Of a DNA stretch of 64,000 bases, positions 33,616-45,800 are shown piece after piece. A program made the position numbers and the translations under genes. The notes under the pieces are model-generated. The model was not told the DNA's origin, did no database searches, and was given only the letters and a program-made list of their open reading frames with translations. Position 1 is the first letter of the stretch. Every line of letters starts with the position of its first letter. This stretch comes from Paracyclopina nana (taxonomy: Eukaryota > Arthropoda > Copepoda > Cyclopoida > Cyclopettidae): NCBI GenBank assembly GCA_019096065.1, contig JAGUCH010000002.1:9250501-9314500 (forward strand), written 5' to 3'.

Positions 33616-35500
33616 CTGTAAATCATCAGAAGAGTACTTTAAAGTGGCTTTCTATTCATGTCACAACGCGTGGTGCGTGAGTGTGGATTGTATACTTTAC
33701 GCCAGTTATGCATATAAATTGCATGCGCACATTCTAAGGAAATTGTGTTTCGCTCAATGCCACAACTACCACTCCATTCACGAGCCCCCACATCGTCGGC
33801 TAGCATGGAGAGTCAATCCTGCATACTATAACGAAATTAACCCCGATCGATAGTGGCTTAATCCTATTAGGCTTCTATCCATTGGGAGAGGGTGAAAGTG
33901 TAATAAGCTCAATTATGTTTGACATAAACTAATAACCTCCGCCCACAGTTGCAGTCACGAGTAATTCAGAAAAAAATGCTTCAGCCAGTCACGGAATTCC
34001 TGCCTAATAAACCAACATGCAAGGGAACGTAATCAACTTAACGAAGAAACCTAGTTGTTGCTGTGTATCTTATGCATTGCCGAACGAAAGGATCACAGAC
34101 ATAAAGCGTAGATAACAAATTATTACAATATGTGCGTTATCTACATGAGTAAGAGCCGCCAAAACCGTTTTAAACTTTTCCGGCAGCGTCGACACATAGC
34201 ATCATCATCTGCGATAGCAACATGCTACGTACTTTCCAAGAAAGCAGCTTTATAATAGATTTGCATTAAGAGTCTATGTAGGAGTCAGGTGGCAAATTCA
34301 AGGCAAGGGAAAATTCTTGATTTCTCATGACACCTACGCAAATAGTACCCCAATAAATTAATGTTTAAAAGTTTTTATGCAGAATGGACATGCAGGCTAG
34401 GTCCACTCAAAAAATGGGGCTATTTGGGGCCATTTTACTAAATGCTCGCTTTTTAACTACTTTCATGCTTATTGCTAAATGTAGCTGGCCTTTTGAAATG
34501 TACCAAAATAAAAAAGCTAAAAAAATCAATAATTGATGTTATTCCATTTTTGAACTCAAGTCATTCTTATTAATTAAAAAAATTACTGACTAAAAATGTC
34601 CCTTTACGAACTAGAAAGCTCAACCTAGGCTTGATCAAAGCTTTACAGAGAGCCAAAGGTCCTTCATATCATTTACCAAAGCTGCAAAGTGAACGGTTTT
34701 TTACCAATTGCAATACTTTGCATCATTAGCTCTCTCAACAAAAGCTGAACTTTTTCTGGAAGAAATTTGCTTCGATCGGAACGTAAACTTGAGGAGACCT
34801 AAGTTTTAATTCCTACACACTGTTTATGTTTTACGACCTAACAACAAATTTTTAATACCTAAGGTGGAGTAGCTGGAAACAACTTTGTACCTAATTTGGC
34901 CCTAAATTGAGTATTACACTGTTGATGTCAAAATGGTCATAAAATCTTTCACAGTTCACTACCCAAAACTTTCCACGCTTCATCACAAGTGGGCAGTGTA
35001 ATGTTGTGGTCATGGTGTCAATAGTGCCATGATATCTAGCAGCTTTCATGCGTGTTTGCAGAATATTTAGATGATGTACAGTCTGTTTCATTGATTTCTG
35101 TGCACTTAAAAATCTTTTAAGTTTAATCTTAAAAGATTTAGCAATGAACTTGAGAAACACTGGACAATAAGGACATCGCTTGAAAGCTTGAATCCTTTTT
35201 AATTTTAATTATTTATTTTTGGTTTTTTTCCATTTTTGTTTTTTGCTAGTTTTTGGGAAGAACCTTTTTATGCGCTCCAATTACAGCAAGCATTATTTTC
35301 TCAATGAAAATTAATTTTTAGCCATGAAAACAATAAAAAAAGATTTATTTGAGTTTTTTTAATTATTAGCTTTCTATCCGAAATTTTTAACAGATGCTTC
35401 ATGAAAATGGCATGACAAAAATGGCCAAAAGTTCAAGCTTTCCAAAATTCAGACTGTGTATAAAAAATTAAGTAGTTAATTCGCATCACTATTAATGAAA
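33616..35500. other. Non-coding stretch with a decayed repeat
   Basis: About 1.9 kb. The middle (about 34262-34800) is a diverged copy of one arm of the palindrome at 48.5-51.1 kb. A minus-strand open frame at 34891-35160 is AT-rich and lies in or beside this repeat; I regard it as repeat-derived. Missing 5' exons of the membrane-protein gene may also be here. Confidence 0.45.
34262..34800. repeat. Diverged single copy of the 48-51 kb palindrome arm
   Basis: 34262-34300 reads GCATTAAGAGTCTATGTAGG and on, closely matching the outer end of the palindrome arms (51045-51084, complement). Further matches follow in order: GGCAAATTC, ATGACACCTA, AATAGTACCCC, then GCTCAACCTAGGC and GCTTGATC-AAGCTTT-AGAGAGCCAAAG. 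It is clearly older than the palindrome arms. Confidence 0.65.
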
Positions 35501-37267
35501 CTAGATACGTTTTGCCAACTCATTCATATTAGACTGCATGGTACTAGTGTAAACGACTTTCTCAAGCGTATCTAGGAAGAAACAAGAGCCCGTGTCTAGA
35601 TCGCTTTTCGTATCAATGAAAAATTTGATCGAAAATGTTGGCATATTTGTATTTGATCCGAGCTTACTTGTGATGGGTGCATTTTCCGGTAAGAAAGCAT
35701 AGGACATCCAATTTCGAATGACTTTGACAACCTCGGTGTCGGAAGGGTATCTGAGAAGCACGTTGACTCTTTTCTTGTCACTTGCAACGGCTTGAGGAGC
35801 CTCAACGTCTAGAATGTGGCAGAGTAACGCAAACACGTCGACGACTCGAATCGGCTCAGCCTCAATATCTTGAATAGACTTAGGAACGACAAGTTTGCCC
35901 CCGTTGGCCACGTCCGGACCCCAGACAACTAAGAATGTCTGCATACTGGTGAGGGTATTGTTAAACCCCGAGATTCCGTAGACATTTTTCAGGCTTTCGC
36001 TACGGTTGGCAATTTGATCGAGCTCTTTGAGTCGATTTTTCATGTCGTGGCTGAAAGCAAACCCCTCTTCGGCGACGACAATGAGTTCCTGCACGTCCTC
36101 ATTATCAGCATAATGGCTAACCCGGGGAAACTCGTCCTTAATGTGGACCTTGTAACGGCCCAATTGCTCTCCTTTTTTCAGCTCCTCGTACACCATCAGC
36201 TCTTTCTCTGAATAATGAAACACATTACACATATTGCCCTATTCACACGGTTAATACGGTCTTACGCAAAGGCTTGATGTTCAGCACGGGGGACTCCCCT
36301 ATTGACATAAAGAATTCGGACTTAACCAAAGCTGTCATATCGACTAGGTGGTCATACGTCAGTGGCACATAACCAGGTGTGCTAACGATAACTAAGTTGA
36401 CCCGGTCATCCAAATTTTCCTTGCGAAGGCGCTCCACGAGCTGACCAACCATCGAGTCAACTTGGGCGACTGCACCTGTTACTTCCACCGAATCGGGGCC
36501 GAATATCTCGGCCGTAGTTCCAGGCTCGTCAATGTACAGAGAAACCAGTTGGACATCGTCCTCTGCCTTAGTTAACCACTCTGCAGTGGCCTCGACGCAG
36601 ACACTCCAATTATCCGAAATGGAGGCGTCTGCTGAAGATGTTCTGTTTTCTGCAGATGAGGAGGAGGCAGGAGGACCCTTTTTGAATGCCAAAATTCTCT
36701 CGTCCTCAAAACGGCCTCCCTTCACGAGATGTTGTGCATGAGGCCAGTTGCATGCTCTAAACTTGGCCACGAGGTCCTGCAGCATTATCATCATAGCAGT
36801 TTATCCCGAATGTAGCTTGGGCATAAATCATGGTCATGCCATAAACTTTTCCACTATTTCAGCCTTGCTGGCGCACAGAAAAGCAATGCGGAGAGAAAGC
36901 AAATAAACATATTTACCCATAACGTGCCAAGTTCCTGGGACTTGTTCCAAAAGTCCGCCTCTTCAATTGACAAAATATTGTCCAACCTTGCGGAATACCT
37001 CTCTCGAGCAAATACCCCGTGATCTTCTGAATGGCGGCCCGTCAGTAGAGACACGAGAAATGGATCTCTGGAGGCCGGAAATTCTGGCTGTAGCTTTGAT
37101 ACCCTAACGCCATCTTTGCAGAGGCTGTCGAGAGTCGGGGTGGAGAGGCTAGAAAAGTAAGACGGCAGGAAACCGTCGAGAACAAGAAGAATGACGGGAT
37201 AGCCGACGGCTTTTTTCGGTAGCAAACCGCTACCAAAGAGGCAAAAAATCAAAAACTTTCGCAACAT
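35501..37267 (-). CDS. ENPP-like protein lacking catalytic residues (probable pseudoenzyme)
   Basis: Exons 36917-37267, 36266-36776 and 35501-36207 join in phase to give 522 residues; an in-frame ATG at 37297 would add 10. A signal peptide is followed by the nucleotide pyrophosphatase/phosphodiesterase fold: ILLVLDGFLPSYF, TPTLDSLCKDGV, SLLTGRHSEDHGVF. Active ENPPs have a metal-binding Asp in the first motif (kept here), then PTKTFPNH with the nucleophile Thr and an Asn. Here that motif reads FPASRDPFL, with Arg at the nucleophile and Phe at the Asn. The metal motif EEPDxxxHxxGP reads DEPGTTAEIFGP, losing Asp and His, and SDHGM reads STPGY. One late histidine (SHY) remains. Open frames and clean splicing argue for a functional non-enzyme protein. 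Confidence 0.82.
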
Positions 37268-37297
37268 GCTGTGAAAAGCACTACTGAGCTCTCCCAT

Positions 37298-38800
37298 CGA
37301 TATTATCTACTGCCTTGCGCGCAAGTGTCTTTGGAGACACCTGAAATGACTCTTGGAAAACATCTGCCAATTCTATCAGACTGCTGCAGTATACTTTGTT
37401 GTACATGGCGCGTATCAGCAGTAGCATACAAGTGTGCGCAAGCATAAAATGCCGGAAGCGCAACAACGATCAATACATTTAATACACTGCGCCATGACCA
37501 GGATCTCCTGACTACGTGAGCTCCCAACCAAATTATCCATAATGACAGCAACAGCATACTAGAGGAAAGCAATCTTGGGAGCTAAAACAAGTGCATAAAC
37601 TAGGAATGAGCTAGGGGAAAAACGTAATTTTTGAAACGCCACTGGTGTCGTTGTGCCGCATAATGCCGCCATCCGTGAGTGAAATGTACTGGGGGATACG
37701 TACGAACGTAGAAATGGCGCAGAATCACATTTTCCACTTTGCGGAGCCTCGCATTGTCGTCGTCGTCGTCCAGAGCCAGCACAATCCCGAGTGATCCCAT
37801 CTATTTTCATCTAGGTTGGCAAACGCCGCACCACGTTCTCGGTTATTGCCAGCATAAAATGTGGCAGCAAGCAACAGCAGTATAATAGGCGAGTAATAAT
37901 GCAACAATCCTCCTCCCCTCGCCTTGCAACAGCAGCATTCCACACGTGAGTTGTGAGCGATCACGCGACATTGGCCTCATTGCAATCTCGGCTGAATGTC
38001 ATGACTTCCACGGCAATGGATAGGAAATGAAGGGGGACAACAATCCAAGATGCGGCCAGCTTCACTATTTATAGCCTCCATATCCTGGTGGTCTTGTCAT
38101 CCTCCTGGAGAAATGCGCTCATGCGTGAGCGAATTGGAAACTCGGCCGCAGAAGTCTTTTTCCTCCAAAGACAAAACAGCCAGGGGAAGAATTTCCCTCT
38201 TTCACCCAGTTCAAATGAGCAAAAGGAAGACGACGTTATGTTCACTCGGGCAGAAATGTCCTCTGCCATTACAGAAACCAAGTCTAATTTAATAGAAAAT
38301 TGGATCTTAGCCCAAACTTGTTTTTGTGCAGCGTCGCCATTTCCGGTAATTCTGATGCTGGCTCAGTTGGAAAAGTACCGGATAAAAAAGCCAAGCTCGC
38401 CCAATGGACGGCATAAAATTTTTATACATCGTAAACCGACTATCAATTTTTCTTTTTTATTATTAAGCCTTTTGCAAAAATTTGAAATACATGGCCTTTC
38501 GCTTAATTTTAATCATGCTAGCGAGTGAGTGATTATTGAATTAAGCTCAATGAAGAGACCTTAAAAAAGCTGTTTTGAGTTACAAATCATAAAAACTGCA
38601 TCTTTATGACGTCATTACTGCGCAGCTTATCTAGCCTTGCGCTTGCCGAAATAATCCGATCAAGATAAATCGTGAATATCGTTGGTCCGAAACCGTCCGA
38701 TTGAAACTTCGTTAAATTGGAAACACCGAAATTTTCTTCATTGAGGTTGTAATATTCTTCCCCTTTCTTCTCAATTGTGAGGAATTCAACGGCTTCGAGA
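37298..38800. other. Divergent intergenic region, no gene supported
   Basis: About 1.5 kb between two divergent start codons (37267 and 38801). It contains scattered short frames with no splice or start support, and is expected to hold both 5' UTRs and promoters. Confidence 0.4.
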
Positions 38801-41800
38801 ATGGAATTGGTACGTCGAAAACGGAAAATCTCCTCTGACAACCCTTGCCTACTACGACTCAAAAAAAGGCGAGAAATGTTAAGCTCTTTGAAACGCGATC
38901 TGGAGATTCTTTCATGGAAGACATTTCGGTTGCATAGAGAAGAGCAAGTTGCCCGCCAATTCATTGTTGAGCCAATAATCGAATCGCTAATTGATGCCGC
39001 CTCGTCATTTGGAGCTGGACGCGACTTGGAGAACTTTTCCTCATTGTCCGACGGCATCCCTTCAAGTGGTACAGCAAAGCCCATAGCACCCAAAGCGAAT
39101 TGCGATCAAAATTGGCGCCACTCAAATGACGAAGCTTTTGAGCTAAATCCGCAGTTTATCGATTTCTCGTCATTGCCCTCCCCAGAAATGCCCACCAGTG
39201 TGTACTCCGATTCCGGTCGTGCCACCCTTGTTCTTTCGCTTAAATTGAAGCGGCTCTCGTTTCACGAGCCCAATAGAATTGTTGAAATGAGAGAAAAGGT
39301 AGATAGCGTCAAATCAAGACTTGCATCTCTGCTACTTGATCTCAAAAAACCCGCGCAAACTAGAGAAATCATGGCGCCTTTGGTATCGTCCATTGTCAAT
39401 ATTGCTTATTTGAGGGGATGCGTTCGTAATCACTTCTCCAATAATGAATCTCAGCCCAATGAGAGCGTTGAAGAGCGAGCCGATCATGAAGAATCATCAC
39501 ATTATGAAGAAGCATCTGAAGAAGCTGCCAAAATCGACTGCATTTCATCATCCTCGTCAATGGGAGTTGAAGAAAAGGTTTACAATTATCTCTCTACCAT
39601 GGTGATTGATCCTGATGATGGCGATGTCCAAGATTTTTCATCACCTATTGTTGTGGACAACTCTGCCCAAACTGATACCAGCACAGAGAAGACAACTGGA
39701 TTGTTAGTTCGTTGGGTCCCCACTGCGCTCAATTCTCTGTCAGGTGTGGCTCCATTTTTTGAAGTCTTCGGGAACCTGAGCAAACTTGAGGTGAGAATCA
39801 AGTTCTTAGCTTACATCATGTCTTTTGAGTTTAATTATTTGATCGCAGATTCGTCCAGCTGTGGATGGAAGTACTTCAATTTTCGTTGTCTACTCTGATG
39901 GCAGAGTAGAAAGTTACGATAAGGCGATTAGTCGATTATCCGAGAGTCCCTTCGGTCGTCCATGGCTTTCATCTGTGGTCATTGCCAAACTTGCTCACGA
40001 GGAAGAATTCGCGAGTGAAGGGGACGACCCCAGTGAAGTAAGAAATGATATGTAGAGCGTTCCATTTTTTATACTATCCTTTCTACTCCCTTGTCTAGCC
40101 CCACGTAATGTATCCTTTTGTCAGCCAACTAGTTAATGCCCAAGAGAGGCTGAGGCAGAAAAAGAAAAGTTGTCGCGTCACGCGATGCCCGATGGAGCAC
40201 AACAAGCTGCGTGAATGTCAATCTGAAGCTGAATTGCACGAACGATCTGAGCAAGAGGCTTTCGTTATGGAGGAATTCAAGGATTTATTGTCAAAACTCA
40301 ACCGGCAGAAAAGTGAGGAAAACTTTCGGGTTTTGCTGCGCCTCAAGCAGATTGTTGAAATCGATCTCAATGGCACCCACTTTTTGACTCGAAGCTCTCT
40401 CAAGAAAATGCACGAGACCCTTCTCAAGCTTCTGCGAGAGCATATAATTGAATTAAGCCATTCCCAACTTCTCGATGTGGAAAAATTAAGGAGCGAGGCC
40501 TTGATAGATGACGACCTATTGACAATGTCGCTTAATTGGCAAAAGTTGTTGAATGGAGAGCCAGTTGAGGAAGAATATGTGATCACCGAGCTCCGTTATT
40601 CGTTTCTCATGAAGCAAGGGCTCGCAAAGGAAGCAATAGTTATTGCCAACGCAGTTGGAGCTGCAGATTTGATGTTTCGAGACCTCCACAAAATTTCTGA
40701 GCCTGGAACTGAAGAGTACCTTGATGCCGTTGCCAAGGCTGTCGAAATTCTCCTCAAAAGGGAAGATGGTATGAGTCTGCTGGTATACGAGGCCCTTGAC
40801 ATTTTGCTCCTCAATCAGCCAAACCAGCGAAAAAAGCTTGCCTTTGAGTTGCTCTACAGCTGCTTTTTCAAAAACCCAAGACTATTTATTAACCTCATCA
40901 TCAAGTTTGGTGATGTAGACGATTGCCACAAGGTAATTGATTACATTTCGAAACAAATCGGTTTCAAAATTTGGGCTGGGAATGATCCGATTGTGTTGGA
41001 GATGGTGCGAAAGCTGATTTTCGACATGTTGCCTCAAAACGAAGACATCAGAGGCCAACTGTTTCGTTTGGGTTTGACAGTCTTTGAAGCAACCAGTTAC
41101 GACTTTGTGGATGAAATGGTGTCTCTTTGCTCTTCAGCCGAGAACGTCATAAGTGTCATTCTGTCACTTGGCTGTTCCCCCCAGGTTCTGTCTTCAAATG
41201 CGCTCCCTGTCGTTGAAAGAATTATAGATACCCTGAAGGTAAAGTTTCCTTCCATGATAGCTCAGGTTATCAAGGTTATTTTGGAGAAGATGAATGCGTT
41301 TCCTTTCCTCGACTTCATATGTTCCAACGGAGACTTAGAAGATGGACTCAAACTAATTGGCCAGATTAGGAGCAATTCCAGTCAGGTCCCAAAGGAGCAT
41401 GTATACGCGATGGTGTCAAAAGTTACTAAAGAAATGCTGCCTCGTTTGCCGAATCTCCATCATGAGGTGCTTTCTATCCACATCTCAATGTTTGCAAAGG
41501 ACCCTACCAGCGCGAGAGTCATTGAAGTCTTATCCCTTTGCACGAAGAGCGAGGAAGCCACGAAAATTATTCGAGTCATCGAGGAGAAAACTGCTTTTGG
41601 CAACCAATGGACCCCTGATCTAAAAGCCATCATGAATGAAGTGTGCAAAAAATGCACCGAAAATTGGCCAGAAATGCTGCCAGCAGCCCTGCGCATTATA
41701 TTGGAGCACTTTGAGACTGATCCAACTTGGGCCTATCATTTGTTCAAATTTGGAAGTGGCGATGATCTGAAGAAGGCATGCCTTGCGCTTGAAAATTATA

Positions 41801-42857
41801 TTTCCTCCAAGGGAGTGGAAAATCTTCTCTCCGTGATCAAGTACCTGATTTCCAAAGCAACTGCCCATTGGCCCGAGGCTACAAATGATGTAACTAGAGT
41901 TCTCCCTATTTTCTTCGCAAAGGCCAAATTGAGTGCAGATAACTACCAATCACTCTTCCGTTATCCGTTTTGGGCTGAACATCCAGATTGCTTCATGCAG
42001 TGCCTCCAATCTCAATGGTCTGTGTTGAAGCGTTTGCCTTCGAAGGATATGGTAGCAATCGGAAGAATTCTAGTCATTGCTGCGAAGAGCAACTCAAGAC
42101 TTGCGTCTAATGTACAACATCTCTTCAAAGGGCTGAAGGGGAAAATTGATGAGCAAATTGAAAAACTGTCAAGAGTGCAGACATCTTGGATTAGGTCCGC
42201 TAGCCAAGTCCCTCCTTGCGTGCTTCCTCGGAACGGACAATTTGCCTCCGTGCGATGTGGTGGATGCCTTGAGCTTATATCCTTTCTGCGAAGCGAAAAT
42301 CAGCTCGTCAACATTACAGTCAATGCCCAACTAAGGCGATGTGTGACAAGGCTGTTGCAGCAGGTCATTTCCAATGATCCCAAGAGGCCAAATGTACAGG
42401 TCAAATTGATGGATTCAGTCAAGGTCCAGTTTTGCGAATTGAATGCTGCTGAAAACAAAAGGCGTTTCAACAGAGGGGGCTGTGGCTGCATTGTGGTCAC
42501 CAAGTCACCTATCTCTGGATCTTCTCCGAAAGAGAAAATTGCAAGGTGAAAAACGTCCCTTTTTCATATTACTTTACTAGCAATCCGATTCTTACTTTGC
42601 TTTTCAGTCTAACCCAGGATCGCGATATCATCACTGCTTTGAGTGTGGACCTTCAGGCCAGCCTTCTTTCTGCCGTTGCCGTTCCACGGGCTCGACCTCA
42701 ACCCAGCGCAGGATTTATCACCCCCTCTTTCGCAACAGTATCTTCCTTTACTGTTGCACAGGCAGTGAAGAGGGAAGCATCTACCATTAATAACAATAAT
42801 GGTGAGGGATTAGTGAGCAAGAGACCCGTTCAGGTTATTGATTTAACCATTCCCTAA
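38801..42857 (+). CDS. Large orphan nuclear-type protein: RRM-like domain, helical array, C-terminal SUMO-interacting motif
   Basis: Exons 38801-39790, 39849-40037, 40099-42545 and 42608-42857 join in phase, giving 1291 residues. I do not recognise the family. The N-terminus is basic (ELVRRKRKISSDN; LRLKKRREMLSSLKRD), followed by serine- and acidic-rich linkers. About 310-390 resembles an RRM: a strand LLVRWVP, a helix, then STSIFVVYSDGRVESYDKAI. After an RQKKKS-type basic patch there is a long all-helical part (about 430-1080), possibly a TFIIS-N/LEDGF-like bundle followed by HEAT-like repeats. A cysteine-containing domain (VRCGGCLELISFL) follows near 1100. The last residues VIDLTIP match a SUMO-interacting motif. 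A role in transcription or RNA processing is inference only. Confidence 0.75.
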
Positions 42858-45800
42858 GTAAAGCACACTTTAGTACTGTAATGTATAGCAAGTTGAAATA
42901 GTTTCGACGGTGGGGGCAAATTTACGAGTCGGCTATCTTTTCTAGCGCAGCAATAAATTATCCTTCAAAATTGCGTATCTGCTGCACTAAACTTCTTTTG
43001 CGTGGTGCTGCTGTCCAAGGGGACGCAGCAAAAGTCGTCGTTTTACAGCTGTAGTAGGGAAGGTGAGGGAGAGAAGGAGGCTGTATCCTATTTGTGCAAT
43101 ATGGTTGCGAGTTTCTCGCCTCTGATCTCGGGTACTCTCCTCGGGTGGACTTTGCTGGTGCCAAGGCAATATCTTGACGGAAATTACTTTTCTCCGTGCT
43201 CCCCATAGAAAACACCAGTGTTGGTGTGTGGCTGTATCATCTAGCTTCCGCCTGATGATTCACATATTTATATGAAATGAGCGCAGGGGAAAGGCGTGAG
43301 GAGGAGAAGAGTGACCTTCTTGAAGTCGTAGAGAAGCAAATTACCACTGATGGCGGAGTGAGAGCCACTCTACATGCGCATCTCGTGCGAAAGAGCCCGA
43401 TTTGTCTCTGTCTACGTCTAGCACTATAGCTGTTTCTGAGATGGCCGTAGCACCTTTGGGAACCCTTTCCGAGCTAGCAACCTACGTAACTAACTTGGAA
43501 ATGAGGGCTAGTGTGCGTGTATGTTGGATATGCGCGACAATGATATGCATACGTTAGTAGTAGTAACTTTCAGCGATGTACTCCATGAAAAAGGCTTCTT
43601 GTAAAAGGAGGCGACCATGCGTGTCGAAGGAGGAGAACATTGCTTTGAATACAAATAGGAATGCTGATGGTCTACACAAACCAGAAACCATCTAGTAGCC
43701 TTCTCTTTCCAACGTCTTGTGTTTTCGAGGCAGCAGCTCAGCTGGCGAGGTGGCACCTGAAGATGATTGATGAGAAACAATTTCTCAGATGTCACGTGCC
43801 CAGCCCTGATAGGGGGTCAAGACGATGATAAAAATGGAATGGCACTTCGACGCCCAATCATTTCGAGGAGGCTGCTGCACCATCGTTAACTAGTTAAGCC
43901 ATGATGAACTAGGGTCCACTTTTTTGCCGCATTGTCTCCCCAGAGAATGCAACAAGGAGAAAAAGAGGACTTCTCTGGACGCCGAATACGGCAAAAAATG
44001 GGAGACTGCCAGCCACAGATAACAAAACGATTGACGAGCAACCGCGCGTGACATAATCTGAAGAGAGCTTTCATTTTGATGCTCGCTTGGTTTTATTGCA
44101 CAACATTCAATCTTCTAGATAGATCGTGTGCGGCGCTTTTTACTGCTTTATATGGCTAACATGCCTCTATGAATTCTCTACACGCATAGATAAACTGGCA
44201 AACAAACAAGGCATATAGTCCGTGTGTGCTCTTCGATTCTCGACTGATTAATGCTAAGCAGAAAGTCATGCTGCTTTCGTGCAACCGCAAACATAATGGC
44301 TCCCAGACTAGCACTAATTAGGGAGGCACATTACCATAATGAGTCCGAAAGGAAATGGCTTCTTTCCTCCTACCACCCAAATCAAGCCTGTTGTTGTTCT
44401 GGCACCAAAATTGAGCTTACCTACTTCAGTAGCCGCGGGCGAATCTCCGCAATCTTATTGCTGCAATTTGAACAGTACACTTAATAGCGCTTTCTGCGTA
44501 GATGCTTCTTCCCTAGTTTACTATGCACTCACACTTCTTCTATGTGATGAATAGACGTACCGATTTTGTATGCATACCGCCTTCTTCTAGTTGTGTGAGC
44601 GTACGCGCGACTTTTGAAGTTTGTATCGAGACCTCGTCTCAGAATTAATCTGCTTCCAAACGTGAGACGTGCCAATATGTACGTACTTTACAACCAAGAG
44701 GAAAACAATCAAGGCGTGTAGTTCCCATAAATTTACATGGCCTGCTTTCTACGCACGACGAAGCTAGGAGGCTTGAGTAGCACATGAAAGGTAGCAGTAA
44801 AAAGCGGAGAGAGAGAGAGAGAGATATGAAAAAATGATGCCACCGTAATTGTGGTCCTCCCTTGTTGCTCCCTAATTTGGAGAGTCGCACTAACAGCTGG
44901 CCATTTACGGATTAGGGCTAAGAAACAAGATAGTGCTTTTAGAAGAACTGGCTTGACAGCAGCAGCAGCAGCTCTCTGCTTTCTCTTTTCAACTTACGGA
45001 AAAGCTCGAGGCAAAAAATTCTTGTATTACTGCTACGTCTCTATTGGACGTTTTACAAATACTTCTCCCCGTCTGCTGCTGAGCTGTAGCTCTTCGATGG
45101 ATCCGAAGCATACATGATGGAAGGTTTGACTTTGATCTTCGATATTGCTCTTGATTTGGACCGACAATTTCGAACAGCCCCCCTCCCCAATTGTATAACT
45201 TCGCGTAGGTAGCTGAACTTATCATCATGCATGGTATTTTTTTTTTCATGCGCTGCAGCTCCTGTGGTGCAGAGTAGTATACTAGAAAAACATGCTATAT
45301 GGTAGTACATGTTCCTCTTCTTCTCATCTCCTTCTCCTCCCAGATAAAGGAGAACTCTGGAATGTGTGCAGAATAAATATGTATGCAGATGACTACTGCT
45401 GTGTCTTTATTGCTTCGGGACCGGCTCCTTCTTCTTTTACTTCTTTGGCGATAAAGCACTTCTTCCTTTAAAGGGAACTTTATAGTCAGTCGATTCTTTT
45501 ATCTGCAGAAAAGGCCTCTGCGTTATATAGCTGACCCAAGCTACCGCTGCTCCCAGATAATTGCTTTTCTTCGTTCTCTAAACTCCGCCATAAATTGAAC
45601 ATCAAAGAAGCGTGGAATGACGACGCTCTTTAAGTCTACATGTGCGTTCATTTCCCCCAACAGCAGCAGCAGCAGCCACCACACTTTCTAGGTGGTTACT
45701 GTTGTAACTGCTACTTCTTTCATCTCCAAGTGAAGCCGTATTTAGCTGGTCTTTCTTCCTCTTTAGACGATGGTGGCAGCTCTGAGAAATTTGACCAAAA

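Noticed and set aside
34891..35160. 89-residue minus-strand frame
   Set aside because: AT-rich, adjacent to the decayed palindrome relative, with no start or splice context; likely repeat-derived.
38587..38800. 3' part of a minus-strand frame before the orphan gene
   Set aside because: Some protein-like character, but most of the frame is antisense to exon 1 of the orphan gene and there is no independent support.
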